From assembly GCF_009720625.1 (NCBI RefSeq), contig NZ_CP046266.1, positions 5,313,501-5,377,500 of the forward strand: a stretch of 64,000 nucleotides of DNA, in the 5' to 3' direction. How positions within the stretch are numbered: the first letter of the stretch is position 1; the number at the start of each line of letters is the position of its first letter. The stretch comes from Metabacillus sediminilitoris (GTDB lineage: Bacteria > Bacillota > Bacilli > Bacillales > Bacillaceae). Below, piece by piece: positions 16,140 through 25,054 of the stretch. The notes under the pieces were generated by a model. It was not told where the DNA came from. It saw nothing but the letters and a program-made list of their open reading frames with translations, and ran no database searches. The position numbers and the translations under genes were made by a program.

Positions 16140-17429
16140 CTATATAATAAAACGATCAATTGTTTTCCTTAGTTCCTCTGCACTTGCCGTTAGTTTCTTT
16201 CCTAGTTGATTCATATGATCTATATTGTCCGATTGCTCTGTTATCGCAGAAGCAACTTCTAGTGCACCAGCAGATGTTTCTTCAGCAATTGCCGCTACTT
16301 CCTGGGCCTGCTCGCCTGTCATTTGCAGAGAATGCATTTGCTGATGAACGAGCTCGCTTATTTGATGGACAGCGTTTGCCACCTCTAAGATCGATTGGCT
16401 CGTTTCTTCAAGCATTTTTGCTGACATTTGCCCATTCTCAGCTTGATTTTTCGCTGTTTTTACTTGCTCGGCAATTTGTCCAACGACATTATGAACCTCT
16501 TGCTGAATATTTTTAATTAACCCTGTAATGCCCTGCACAGCCTTTGCACTTTCATCCGCTAGTTTGCGCACTTCTTCCGCTACTACGGCAAAGCCTTTTC
16601 CATGCTCACCGGCTCTGGCAGCTTCAATCGAAGCATTTAATGCGAGTAAATTCGTTTGATTTGCGATATCACCAACAAGCCTAACAATGGATGAAACCTC
16701 ATTTGCATGTTCCTCTAAACGACGAACAGCTGTCATCGATGCTTCATTTTCATTCGCTAATTTTTGAATTCCCGTAATGATTGAATCATATACCTTCTTG
16801 CTCTCTGTTAGAGAAGTAACCATTTCTTTGGACAGTTGCTCTGATGAAGATGCCTTGTCCTCAACCTGTGATGCAAATTCAATAATGTCCTCAACAGCAG
16901 CTGCCGTTTCTTGAACAGCCATTGCTGATTGATCAGCACCTTTTGATATCTCCTGAACTGTTTTCGCAATAGCTTCCGCTTGTGTGGATGCGCCGCTAGA
17001 AGCCTTTGTCATTTGATTCAATTGCTCATTTGTTACATGAAAATTTGTTTCGATACTCTGTACCATATTTCTCATGTTATGTAACATTTTATTAAAGGCT
17101 ATGCTTAATCCCTGAATTTCATCATTGCTCTTTGTCAGCGGAACATCCTCATTAATATGCCCTTCTGCCGCTTTATATGCAAAGCTTTCCAGTCTTTGGA
17201 GCGCTCTAGTAAGAAAACCTGATCCAAAGTATGCAAGGACACCAGACCAAAAGACTCCCAGCAATAGCGTAATTGTTGTGAAAACAGATGGAGAGATCAT
17301 GTGATCCGTATAATTAGATATAACATGAATGAAAAATGCACTTGTTGAATACGTAATCAATGCCAGTATGGTTGTAAACAAAACAAGTTTAAGCCGTAAA
17401 CCAAAGGTATACTTTTTCTCTTTTCTCAT
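16140..17429 (-). CDS. Methyl-accepting chemotaxis protein with short extracytoplasmic loop
   Basis: This 429-residue receptor has two membrane helices at about 13-34 and 46-70, joined by only about a dozen residues, so no extracytoplasmic ligand domain exists. A HAMP segment follows (about 70-125). The cytoplasmic signalling domain has the hairpin tip [44 protein letters not shown]. Such receptors usually sense membrane or internal signals. The ATG at 17429 follows GAGGGAGAAG; an upstream in-frame start is weaker. It lies between ywlE and rpiB, which are adjacent in B. subtilis, so it appears to be an insertion. Confidence 0.9.
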   Translation of the reverse strand: MRKEKKYTFGLRLKLVLFTTILALITYSTSAFFIHVISNYTDHMISPSVFTTITLLLGVFWSGVLAYFGSGFLTRALQRLESFAYKAAEGHINEDVPLTKSNDEIQGLSIAFNKMLHNMRNMVQSIETNFHVTNEQLNQMTKASSGASTQAEAIAKTVQEISKGADQSAMAVQETAAAVEDIIEFASQVEDKASSSEQLSKEMVTSLTESKKVYDSIITGIQKLANENEASMTAVRRLEEHANEVSSIVRLVGDIANQTNLLALNASIEAARAGEHGKGFAVVAEEVRKLADESAKAVQGITGLIKNIQQEVHNVVGQIAEQVKTAKNQAENGQMSAKMLEETSQSILEVANAVHQISELVHQQMHSLQMTGEQAQEVAAIAEETSAGALEVASAITEQSDNIDHMNQLGKKLTASAEELRKTIDRFII

Positions 17430-17452
17430 CACTTGCTTCTCCCTCAAAACAA

Positions 17453-17902
17453 TTATTTCTCAAGCTTATTTCGCAATTTTTTTATGAGTCCCTCTAAATC
17501 TGATAATGTTTCACGATACATTGCAAGCGTTCCTCCGAACGGATCACTAATATCAAGTGTTGCCACGCCATCTTCTGCGACATATTCAGCAAGGGTAAAG
17601 GATTTACGACCTGCATGTGGGAATTGATCAATGACAGATTGTTTATGACTATTTGTCATAGTTAAAATCACTGTAGCCCATTCAACAAGCTCTTCGCTTA
17701 ATGCAGAAGATTGATGACTGCATTGTATACCTTTTTCATTCAATGCCTCTTTTGCATAATGTGACGCATCACTTCCATCTATTGCAAAAACCCCTGCAGA
17801 CTTTACCTGAATCGTATCAGAGTTTTTGATATGCTTAAACAACGCTTCAGCCATAGGACTTCTACAAGTATTTCCTGTGCAGACGAATAGTACATTTGTC
17901 AT
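17453..17902 (-). CDS. ywlE: Low-molecular-weight protein arginine phosphatase YwlE
   Basis: YwlE removes phosphate from arginine residues marked by McsB for ClpCP degradation. The 149-residue protein has the P-loop [16 protein letters not shown] at residues 7-22, with the nucleophile Cys8. The Thr at position 12 is the residue that favours phosphoarginine over phosphotyrosine. The general-acid Asp lies in DISDPFGGT. The start at 17902 follows AAGGAGTG. Its name is supported by both motif and synteny. Confidence 0.93.
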   Translation of the reverse strand: MTNVLFVCTGNTCRSPMAEALFKHIKNSDTIQVKSAGVFAIDGSDASHYAKEALNEKGIQCSHQSSALSEELVEWATVILTMTNSHKQSVIDQFPHAGRKSFTLAEYVAEDGVATLDISDPFGGTLAMYRETLSDLEGLIKKLRNKLEK

Positions 17903-17989
17903 AAAACACACTCCTTTTCTATATTATAATGGAATCATTATTCAGAAAGTAGTCAGAGACTCCATAAATATGGATTATTTTTTCTAATT

Positions 17990-18020
17990 AAAAAAGTATA
18001 GAGAATAACTCTACACTTTT
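17990..18020 (-). terminator. Terminator of the permease/TIGR03943 operon
   Basis: AGTATAGAG and CTCTACACT form a 9-bp stem (one G-T pair) with a 5-base loop, with six Ts following on the minus strand. Confidence 0.75.
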
Positions 18021-18026
18021 AAATGG

Positions 18027-18902
18027 TTAATATATATAGATATACGGGTCAGATGGGGCTTCAATTTTTTCTAGGTTTTTGATTTGAATAGAAGGTAAGG
18101 TTTGACCATTCCGTTCTCCTTTTTCTATTATACCTGTAACCTTTACCCATTCATCATTTTTTAACTGTTTTGCAATTTCTCCTGTTGCTAAAGTTCCCAT
18201 TACTTGTACATCAGCTACACAGCAAGATACCGTAAAACGTGAAACCGCAAATTGATCCAGCTGATAATCTGGTTCACGGTAGACAAAGCCAGTTAATTCA
18301 ATTTCTTTTCCAACAAACTTATCTAAGTTCGTTTCCACAGAGGAAATTATTTTTGAATACTCCGCATCTGTCACTTCGATTTTGTCACTATTTAGCAAGC
18401 CCTCAAGGTATAGTTCATCTAGACTTTTTGGCTGAGATGAATCGGATGTGGTTGAATCAGTTGCTTCAGAGACAGCTTCATTTCCACCATTACTTGAAGC
18501 CTGCTTTTGTTCAACCGAAGCATTTGCAGAAGCAAGGTTTATCCCTCTTTTAGCAACAACTGAACTATCTAAAATCACATCCGGAAATAAAAATCCAGTA
18601 AAAATCGGGAACAAAAACAAGCAATAGATGATAAGCGACTTAATTGGTGATGATTTTTGATTATGATCAAGCCCGCAATCACAAAAAATATCAAGATCCT
18701 TCTTTGAATCACTTCTCCAGATCTGTAGAATGCCCATTATAAGAAATATGCCAGTTGCAAAATAAACAAATGGCAGCATTCTCGGTGCGATAAAGTTCGT
18801 AATGTTTCCAGAGAGTATTAATTTAAATAGTAGTAATGTAAAGCCCACTAAGATGATGCCCCGTATAAATTTTTGAAAGCTCAAATCATTGGTTTGTTCC
18901 AT
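18027..18902 (-). CDS. TIGR03943 family putative permease subunit (YcgQ-like)
   Basis: This 291-residue membrane protein has N-terminal helices at about 12-30, 40-60 and 85-105. A Cys-rich segment FCDCGLDHN lies between them. A Ser/Asn-rich linker (about 125-160) leads to an extracytoplasmic C-terminal domain containing RFTVSCCVADVQVMG. The family always accompanies a DUF318-type permease, here the gene 19 bases upstream, so the two probably form one transporter. The substrate is unknown; metal or anion export are the usual guesses. The ATG at 18902 follows GGAGG. Confidence 0.85.
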   Translation of the reverse strand: MEQTNDLSFQKFIRGIILVGFTLLLFKLILSGNITNFIAPRMLPFVYFATGIFLIMGILQIWRSDSKKDLDIFCDCGLDHNQKSSPIKSLIIYCLFLFPIFTGFLFPDVILDSSVVAKRGINLASANASVEQKQASSNGGNEAVSEATDSTTSDSSQPKSLDELYLEGLLNSDKIEVTDAEYSKIISSVETNLDKFVGKEIELTGFVYREPDYQLDQFAVSRFTVSCCVADVQVMGTLATGEIAKQLKNDEWVKVTGIIEKGERNGQTLPSIQIKNLEKIEAPSDPYIYIY

Positions 18903-18921
18903 ATAAATCCTCCGTTCCCTT

Positions 18922-19938
18922 TTACAGTACAAATGACTGGTAGATGATTACTCCAATATAAACGACAGCTGTAGCAACTAGAATAAAACTGAACACAAAC
19001 TTTAAGCGGAAATAAGCGAACAGCATGATCGTGTTTTTCAAATCTAACATTGGCCCATATACTAGGAATGCCAATAAAGCTCCAGGAGCAAACGTACTTC
19101 CAAATGATGATGCAACAAATGCGTCTGCTTCAGAGCATAGAGATAATATGAAAGCAAAGCCCATCATTACTAATGGCGACGTAAATTCATTTGATCCCAT
19201 TGATAATAGAACATTTCGGTCTAAGAATGTTTGGAATAAGCTTGCTATTAAAGCACCAATTATTAAATATTTACCCATGTCAAAAAACTCATCACTTGCA
19301 TGATACAAAGTAGCTTTCAACCTATTTACGTTTAGCATTTGTGTCGAAGATGTTTGTTGTTTTCCTACTAATTCTTCAGATGTTACTTTCAATTGGTTAC
19401 TATTTTTAAAGAAAATATATAAAACTAAGCCGATGGCCATTGATAAAACAAAAGCTAGACCCATTCTGCCAATTAGGATGCTAGTATTTGATTTAAAGGC
19501 AAAATAAGTTGATGCCGCAACAACGGGATTTAAGATAGGTGCACAAGCTAAAAACACGAAAGCTACATGTAAAGGCATTCCCTTTTTGATTAATCTTCTA
19601 ACGACTGGAACGATCGCACATTCACATACCGGGAAAATTGCACCAAGCAGTGCAGCAGGCAGCACGGCAACAATTGGGTTTTTGGGGATGTATTTTTTTA
19701 ATGTTTCTTCTGAAACAAATATTTGTATGAGTGACGAAACAAATACCCCAAGTAAAATAAATGGAATGGCCTCAATAACAATACTAAGAAAGATTGTATT
19801 GACATTTAACCACTCTTTTGGGATCGTTATTTCTTTTTGGAGGGTATTATAATCTAGGAAAATAAATAAATAGATAAAAATAACAACTAGAGCTAAACCA
19901 ATTAACTCCTTTGACTGTTTTAAAATAGTAGAATTCAT
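18922..19938 (-). CDS. Permease, DUF318/YraQ family (YcgR-like)
   Basis: This 338-residue polytopic protein has eight or more hydrophobic helices. The family hallmark GAIFPVCECAIVPVVRRLIKKGMP (about 95-118), with its paired Cys residues, is followed by FVFLACAPILNPVVAASTYFAF. A second half motif, LSLCSEADAFVASSF, includes a Cys and acidic residues that could bind a metal. The permease and its TIGR03943 partner form a two-gene operon. The start chosen is the ATG at 19938 after AAGGGAG. Substrate is not determinable from sequence. Confidence 0.87.
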   Translation of the reverse strand: MNSTILKQSKELIGLALVVIFIYLFIFLDYNTLQKEITIPKEWLNVNTIFLSIVIEAIPFILLGVFVSSLIQIFVSEETLKKYIPKNPIVAVLPAALLGAIFPVCECAIVPVVRRLIKKGMPLHVAFVFLACAPILNPVVAASTYFAFKSNTSILIGRMGLAFVLSMAIGLVLYIFFKNSNQLKVTSEELVGKQQTSSTQMLNVNRLKATLYHASDEFFDMGKYLIIGALIASLFQTFLDRNVLLSMGSNEFTSPLVMMGFAFILSLCSEADAFVASSFGSTFAPGALLAFLVYGPMLDLKNTIMLFAYFRLKFVFSFILVATAVVYIGVIIYQSFVL

Positions 19939-20070
19939 TTTCAAAACTCCCTTTATCCAAGTAAGTAGTTTATAATTTTAATTTTTAGAAAGATTCGAAA
20001 TCCATCTTTATCTACTAATAACCTTTTATAAGAATTTTTCTTTCAGGATTGATACAAATATCCACACCTT

Positions 20071-20107
20071 AAAAAAGTAGAAAGCCATAAGAGTTAATGG
20101 CTTTCTA
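20071..20107 (-). terminator. Terminator of the alkaline phosphatase gene
   Basis: TAGAAAGCCAT (20078-20088) and ATGGCTTTCTA (20097-20107) form a perfect 11-bp stem. On the minus strand it is followed by a run of six Ts. It lies about 115 bases after the phosphatase stop. Confidence 0.8.
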
Positions 20108-20222
20108 TTTGTTCATTGTTTATTTTGGTTGATATAAGAATATTTTAATTGCTGCACACAATTCATTTAGCCTACTACCTAATTGTTAGGAAATTAGGCA
20201 ATTACTTATTTTAATCCTTATC

Positions 20223-21671
20223 TTAATTCTTACCTTTACCAGGCTTTTGGTTTTCTTCAAGAAGATTGAAAATGATATTAGCCTGATCTGTGTTATCGAT
20301 TAATCCAGCAAAACGAGCTTTTTGAGGGCCGAATGCAAAAACAGGTACATCTTCCCCAGTATGTCCACCAGTTGTCCAACCAGTTACTGAATGATCGTTA
20401 ATAATTGCTTCAATTGCATTATCAATTGATGTAATATTTCTAGTTTTAGAAGCCACTGCATCTTTTATAGCTTGAATTTCACTATCTGTAATTTTACCGT
20501 AAAAATCAGATTCGATATGGTTTTGCATGATTTCTTCTACATTTGCATTTTCGCCAGCTGCAAAAAGTTCTGCTGCAATGTAGTCAGGAGTCTCTTTGAA
20601 TGCTTTAATTGGACCTACATGGAAATTGTATTCACCGCTTTTTGCTGCTTTTGTATTAGAACCTAATGATAATCCGCCAGTAGCATGGTCAGCTGTCGTT
20701 ACAACTAAAGTTTGACCATCTTTTTTCGCAAAGTCGATCGCAGCTTTAAATGCGCTCTCGAAATCTTCCATTTCACTCATCGTACCAACAACATCATTAT
20801 CATGCTCTGCCCAGTCAATTTGGCTTCCTTCAATCATTAAGAAGAAACCATCTTCATTCTTGTTTAAACGATCAATTGCAGTTGTCGTCATTTCTTCTAA
20901 GGAAGGAATGCTTTCAGCACGGTCGATCATTTTTGGCAGACCGCCAGTAGCAAATAATCCTAATACTTGTCCATTATCATCATTCATTAGTTCTTCTTTA
21001 TTTGTAACATAGCTGTATCCAGCATTTTTGAATTCACTTACTAGATCACGATCATCGATCTTACGGCCTTCTGGAGTGAAGTGATTAGAACCTCCACCAA
21101 GAATAACGTCAACTTTGTGGTTACCATTGATTAACTCATCAAAGTAATCATTTGCAATAGCATCCATATTTTTACGGCTTTCATCATGTGCACCGTAAGA
21201 AGCTGGCGTTGCATGTGTTACTTCAGAAGTTGCTACTAAGCCAGTTGCTTTTCCATATTCTTTTGCACGCTCAAGAACAGTTTCATATGGATTTTTATCT
21301 GCATCCATACCAATTGCATTGTTGTATGTTTTAATACCAGATGCCATTGCTGTCGCTGCAGATGCAGAGTCAGTAATATTTTGTGCTGGATCGTCAGGAT
21401 ATGTCGTTTGCATCCCTACTAAATATTTATCAAATTCTGTAAGCTCCATCTCTTTAGTTGACGGATCATCATTCATATAACGATGAGCTGCAATAGGAGA
21501 AGGACCCATTCCATCACCAATTAAGAAGATGACATTTTTTATTTCAGGATTAGCCTTATTACCTGATTTTGCTTCAGCATTTTGGTTTAACCCTGCAAAT
21601 CCACCAACTACTAGAGTTGATAGAACACCAACTGTTACTAGTTTCTTAGACAAACCTCTTTTAAATACCAT
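20223..21671 (-). CDS. Secreted alkaline phosphatase
   Basis: This enzyme hydrolyses phosphomonoesters outside the membrane using two Zn and one Mg. The 482-residue precursor starts MVFKRGLSKK, with a signal peptide ending near QNAEA (about residue 34). Metal ligand Asp53 lies in IGDGMGP, nucleophile Ser102 in TDSASAATAM, further ligands in TTADHATGG, and the distal His in TGGHTGEDVPV. It resembles B. subtilis PhoA and PhoB. The ATG at 21671 follows AGGAGGA. An array of PhoP-like hexamers lies upstream, so induction under phosphate starvation is likely. It is divergent from a CobW-type GTPase gene. Confidence 0.93.
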   Translation of the reverse strand: MVFKRGLSKKLVTVGVLSTLVVGGFAGLNQNAEAKSGNKANPEIKNVIFLIGDGMGPSPIAAHRYMNDDPSTKEMELTEFDKYLVGMQTTYPDDPAQNITDSASAATAMASGIKTYNNAIGMDADKNPYETVLERAKEYGKATGLVATSEVTHATPASYGAHDESRKNMDAIANDYFDELINGNHKVDVILGGGSNHFTPEGRKIDDRDLVSEFKNAGYSYVTNKEELMNDDNGQVLGLFATGGLPKMIDRAESIPSLEEMTTTAIDRLNKNEDGFFLMIEGSQIDWAEHDNDVVGTMSEMEDFESAFKAAIDFAKKDGQTLVVTTADHATGGLSLGSNTKAAKSGEYNFHVGPIKAFKETPDYIAAELFAAGENANVEEIMQNHIESDFYGKITDSEIQAIKDAVASKTRNITSIDNAIEAIINDHSVTGWTTGGHTGEDVPVFAFGPQKARFAGLIDNTDQANIIFNLLEENQKPGKGKN

Positions 21672-21706
21672 TTTTTCTTTCCTCCTAACTTTTTTCAACA
21701 GTTCTT

Positions 21707-21771
21707 ATAATAGTGGTTGTTTGTAAAGCTAAGATTTAAGAAATTTATAGATTTTATTAAGGTTTTGTAAA
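21707..21771 (-). promoter_or_regulatory. PhoP-type box array and -10 of the alkaline phosphatase promoter
   Basis: On the minus strand five hexamers start exactly 11 bases apart: TTTACA (21766-21771), TTAATA (21755-21760), TATAAA (21744-21749), TAAATC (21733-21738) and TTTACA (21722-21727). A TATTAT -10 follows at 21707-21712. The 11-bp period and the TT(A/T)A(C/T)A pattern are those of Bacillus PhoP sites. No good -35 is present, as expected for an activated promoter. The middle hexamers are degenerate. Confidence 0.7.
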
Positions 21772-21802
21772 TTCGACCTATTTTCGTTGTTTATTACATA
21801 AT

Positions 21803-21843
21803 ATTGTAATATGATTAATAGATTACAATCGTAACGATTCCTA
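21803..21843 (+). promoter_or_regulatory. Operator-like inverted repeats upstream of the CobW-type gene (possible Zur site)
   Basis: ATTGTAAT (21803-21810) and ATTACAAT (21822-21829) form a perfect 8-bp inverted repeat with 11-base spacing. Overlapping it, AATCGTAACGATT (21827-21839) is a 6-1-6 palindrome. The segment TCGTAACGATTCCTA (21829-21843) agrees with most of the Bacillus Zur consensus TCGTAATnATTACGA. Zur control is inferred from this partial match and the gene type. Confidence 0.4.
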
Positions 21844-21876
21844 TTTATCATATTTTTTATAAGGTGAGGGACTACT

Positions 21877-22866
21877 ATGAAACAAAAAATACAGGTATAT
21901 GTTTTAAGTGGATTTTTAGGAAGCGGAAAAACAACTGTACTAAAGAGGATCGTAGAAGAATGTAAAAAACAAGATAAGCAACTAGGCATTATATTAAACG
22001 AGCTTGGTGACACCAACGTTGAAAATCATTTATTTGATAATGAGAAAATGGTTGAGCTATTAAACGGTTGTATATGTTGTTCAATACAAGATGATTTAAA
22101 ACAAACTCTAGATCAATTTGTAAAGAATCCAGTAGACACATTATTAATTGAAGGTACAGGAGTAGCAAATCCTAATGAAATCATAGAAGCAATAGCTAAT
22201 CCATCATATATTGACCAATTTGAATTACGGTCTATTATAAGTTTAGTCGATGCAAGTAATTACCTTGATTACCAAAGTATTTTTTCAAGTTCAAAGGAAA
22301 TACGTACTTTATTAAAAGAGCAGATCACTTGCGCAACTCTTATTATTTTAAATAAAACGGATCTTATATCAGAGAAAAAGCTCGAAAAAATCAATTCCCA
22401 ACTTCGTAAACTAATAGCTAACGAAGTTCCAATTCTTCATTCCACCTTTGGCAATATTTCAGTAGATGAGCTTTTAAAAAAGAGAGTTCGAACATTGAAT
22501 CTGTCTCAAGCTGAACAAAATTCAAGCTGTTCTTGTAATGGCAGTGAACATGACCATGATGATCACGACCATGTAAACCACGCAAAGATTAAAGCTGTGA
22601 AATTAGAAAACTTACCAGTGTTCGAAAAAAAGGCATTTGAGAAGTGGTTGAAGGGATTACCAAAGGACATTTTTCGTGGAAAAGGGATTATTCAATTCAA
22701 AGGAGAGAATTCACTTTACTCCTTCCAACTTGCTTCACGTAAACTGTTTCTTGAAAAAGTAGAAGCTGACATAAAACAAACTCCCGTCATTATTTTAATC
22801 GGAAATGATCTTAATAGTATGAGCATCAAAGAATCTTATGAGCAAACATTTTTTAACCGGTTGTAA
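21877..22866 (+). CDS. CobW/COG0523 family GTPase, putative metal chaperone
   Basis: COG0523 G3E GTPases deliver metals such as zinc to target proteins and are often zinc-starvation genes (YciC, ZagA). The 329-residue protein has Walker A GFLGSGKT (about 12-19), the metal-binding CxCC motif in NGCICCS (about 66), the G3 motif EGTG and G4 NKTD. A His/Asp-rich insert EHDHDDHDHVNH (about 226-240) lies before the CobW C-terminal domain. It is transcribed away from the alkaline phosphatase, itself a zinc enzyme. Metal identity is inferred, not shown. Confidence 0.88.
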   Translation: MKQKIQVYVLSGFLGSGKTTVLKRIVEECKKQDKQLGIILNELGDTNVENHLFDNEKMVELLNGCICCSIQDDLKQTLDQFVKNPVDTLLIEGTGVANPNEIIEAIANPSYIDQFELRSIISLVDASNYLDYQSIFSSSKEIRTLLKEQITCATLIILNKTDLISEKKLEKINSQLRKLIANEVPILHSTFGNISVDELLKKRVRTLNLSQAEQNSSCSCNGSEHDHDDHDHVNHAKIKAVKLENLPVFEKKAFEKWLKGLPKDIFRGKGIIQFKGENSLYSFQLASRKLFLEKVEADIKQTPVIILIGNDLNSMSIKESYEQTFFNRL

Positions 22867-22884
22867 ACATACAACCGGTTTTTT
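22855..22884 (+). terminator. Terminator of the CobW-type gene
   Basis: AACCGGTTGTA and TACAACCGGTT form a perfect 11-bp stem with a 4-base loop and six Ts. The stem begins inside the last codons of the gene. Confidence 0.85.
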
Positions 22885-22929
22885 ATACTGTGATATCGAA
22901 GTGCTTAGTCACATTATATTCGGAAACGC

Positions 22930-22960
22930 CCAAAAGACTGGTTCGATTTGCACCCAGTCC
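22930..22960 (-). terminator. Terminator probably belonging to the original mntP locus
   Basis: GGACTGG / CCAGTC around a 12-base loop is followed by four Ts on the minus strand. It stands just after the detached mntP tail at 22968-23002, which suggests that it once ended mntP. Confidence 0.5.
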
Positions 22961-22967
22961 TTTCATC

Positions 22968-23002
22968 ATTTAAAAAGGGAAGATTAATTTTACACCAAAC
23001 GC
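22968..23002 (-). pseudogene. Detached copy of the mntP 3' end
   Basis: Read on the minus strand this gives [10 protein letters not shown]-stop, the same ending as the intact mntP at 23257 except for Val in place of Ile and a few silent changes. It is cut off by the insertion-sequence remnant. It is either one half of a disrupted older mntP or a duplicated tail. Confidence 0.6.
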
Positions 23003-23232
23003 TAATGATAATGCCGCAATGGAGAGTTTCTTTGGAGTGTTAAAATCTGAATTACTTTATTTACAAAAATTTGATAGTATCGAACACTTTCAAGACGAAT
23101 TAAAGCAATATATTGAGTACTACAATCACAAACACATGAAGGCAAAATTAAATGACCTAAGCCCGGTAGAATACCGAACTCAGGTCTTGGAAGCTGCTTA
23201 ATCAAATATGTCTAACTTTCTTGGGTCAGACC
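23003..23232 (+). mobile_element. 3' remnant of an IS3-family (IS150-like) insertion sequence
   Basis: The frame encodes [18 protein letters not shown] and ends in a PVEYRTQ-type tail at 23201, the C-terminus of the DDE integrase OrfB, including the catalytic Glu of MESFF. A right terminal inverted repeat of the type TGTCTAACTT..GGGTCAGACC lies at 23208-23232. The left end, OrfA and most of OrfB are missing, so the element cannot move by itself. Confidence 0.85.
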
Positions 23233-23256
23233 AATTTCAAACAACCGGTTTTAACT

Positions 23257-23817
23257 TTAAAAAGGAAAGATTAATTTTATGCCAAACGCTAATAGAATAC
23301 TGCCACCCAACGCTTCACTATACGAACCTATCCAATTTTGCACATGTTTACCTACAAGCAGGCCAAACCATGTTAACACCATGCTTACAAGTCCAAAGAT
23401 GATGACAGTCAGAATGGTTTTCGTCCCATAAATCCCTAAGCTTAAACCGACTGAAAAGCTATCTAAACTAACGCTCAGTGCGAAGACAAATAAACCAAAT
23501 CCAACTGGGGTAATGAGCGGTTCATCGTCTTTATTAAACGAAGCAAAAATCATCTGCATACCTAATAATATTAATAAGCCTCCACCTAATAAAGTTGCGA
23601 TCGTTCCAAAGGTATCGCTTAGAAGTTTTCCTATCATCATACCCATTAATGGCATTACTATATGAAAAACACCGATTATGATCCCGATGTAAAAGATTTG
23701 CTTAATCTTTAATTTGATTAACCCCATCCCCAGACCAACTGAAAAGGCATCCATTCCTAATGCCAGTGCCATAATTAATAATGTAATTAATTCACCCATA
23801 ATCGATTCAATATTCAT
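23257..23817 (-). CDS. mntP: Manganese efflux pump MntP
   Basis: MntP exports Mn2+ and protects against manganese excess. The protein of about 186 residues has six membrane helices in two repeats, with acidic residues in the paired motifs [17 protein letters not shown] (about 14-30) and [17 protein letters not shown] (about 108-124), the family signature. The start is the second of two adjacent ATGs, better spaced from GAGGAGG. It ends 25 bases from an IS remnant, and a short copy of its own 3' end lies on the far side. In B. subtilis the neighbour would be ywlE. Confidence 0.92.
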   Translation of the reverse strand: MNIESIMGELITLLIMALALGMDAFSVGLGMGLIKLKIKQIFYIGIIIGVFHIVMPLMGMMIGKLLSDTFGTIATLLGGGLLILLGMQMIFASFNKDDEPLITPVGFGLFVFALSVSLDSFSVGLSLGIYGTKTILTVIIFGLVSMVLTWFGLLVGKHVQNWIGSYSEALGGSILLAFGIKLIFPF

Positions 23818-24013
23818 CATTACCCTCCTCGGACACGCCTACTTAACTGTATGCTCGGCCGATTTGGAATATGTTAGAATTGTTCAGCAGATGGGCGATA
23901 GAACTTTTGCACTTAAAGTCACGATTTATTGTCGCATTTGACTATGATATTGTCCGTTTTTTTCATTTTAATGTCTGAAATGGAACATATATCATCCGAA
24001 TTCACGAGTATAT

Positions 24014-25054
24014 TCATTTAATCACTTTATTTCCAGCGGCTTTTAATAATCGATTCATAATCGCTTCGCCGACTCCATCATAAGGAAAGCTTTCACTTAA
24101 AATTAGATCGATGTCTTCTTCATCAAATTTTCTTAAAACATCATAAAGCTGTGCCGCAACGGTCTGCAAATTAGTAAGAGTTCCACATGTGATCACTTTA
24201 TGTGCATGCAGCAGCGGCAAATGCTCTTCAGTTGTTAAAACACCGACTTTTTTTCCTTCTTTTTGATATTGATCAATTATTTCCTGTAAAAAAGAAACAC
24301 CGCCATGTACAACAAATACAGGGGCATTTGGTGCATAATGTGTATATTTCATCCCCGGCGATTTAGGAGCATGACCTTCCTCTAAAAGAGCTTGATCAAT
24401 TGTTACTTCACCAATGACTGACTCTAACTGCTCCTTTGTAACACCCCCTGGCCGCAAGATCGTCGGAACGGTTGTTGTACAATCCAATACTGTTGATTCA
24501 ACTCCTACTCCAGTTGCACCGCCATCAACAATCCCACTTATTTTCCCGTTCAAATCATGATACACATGTGAAGCATGTGTTGGACTTGGTTTTCCCGACT
24601 TATTTGCACTTGGCGCCGCTATGGGTACATCAGCTTCCTGAATAAGCTTTAGTGCGACTGGATGATTTGGCATGCGCACACCAACAGTATCAAGCCCAGC
24701 TGTAACAATTGTGGATAACTTGTTCCCTTTTTTCGGTAAAATAAGTGTTAAAGGACCTGGCCAAAATTCGTTCATCAATTTATACGCATATTCGGGGATA
24801 TCCTGCACAATCTCATCTAGTTTGCTAATCGATGCAATGTGGACAATCAGTGGATTATCACTCGGCCTGCCCTTTGCTTCATAGATTTTACGCACAGCCT
24901 CGTCAGAGAAAGCATTTGCTCCTAAGCCATAAACTGTTTCAGTTGGAAAAGCAACTACCTCATTTTCCCGTAATAACTGTGCTGGTTGTGAAAGTTGTGG
25001 ATAAGTCGTGGATAAATCTGTTCCATCATCCACAATCCATTGCTTTGTGTTCAT
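24014..25054 (-). CDS. ywlC: L-threonylcarbamoyladenylate synthase (Sua5/YwlC)
   Basis: This enzyme makes threonylcarbamoyl-AMP from Thr, bicarbonate and ATP for the t6A37 modification of ANN-decoding tRNAs. The 346-residue protein has the YrdC domain (FPTETVYGLGANAFSDEAVRKIYEAKGRPSDNPLIVHI, about 36-72) and the SANKSGKPSPTHA loop. The C-terminal Sua5 domain (about 215-346) has SPGMKYTHYAPNAPV as its linker. AAGGGAG precedes the ATG. Its 5' end overlaps part of a DnaA-box cluster. Confidence 0.95.
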   Translation of the reverse strand: MNTKQWIVDDGTDLSTTYPQLSQPAQLLRENEVVAFPTETVYGLGANAFSDEAVRKIYEAKGRPSDNPLIVHIASISKLDEIVQDIPEYAYKLMNEFWPGPLTLILPKKGNKLSTIVTAGLDTVGVRMPNHPVALKLIQEADVPIAAPSANKSGKPSPTHASHVYHDLNGKISGIVDGGATGVGVESTVLDCTTTVPTILRPGGVTKEQLESVIGEVTIDQALLEEGHAPKSPGMKYTHYAPNAPVFVVHGGVSFLQEIIDQYQKEGKKVGVLTTEEHLPLLHAHKVITCGTLTNLQTVAAQLYDVLRKFDEEDIDLILSESFPYDGVGEAIMNRLLKAAGNKVIK

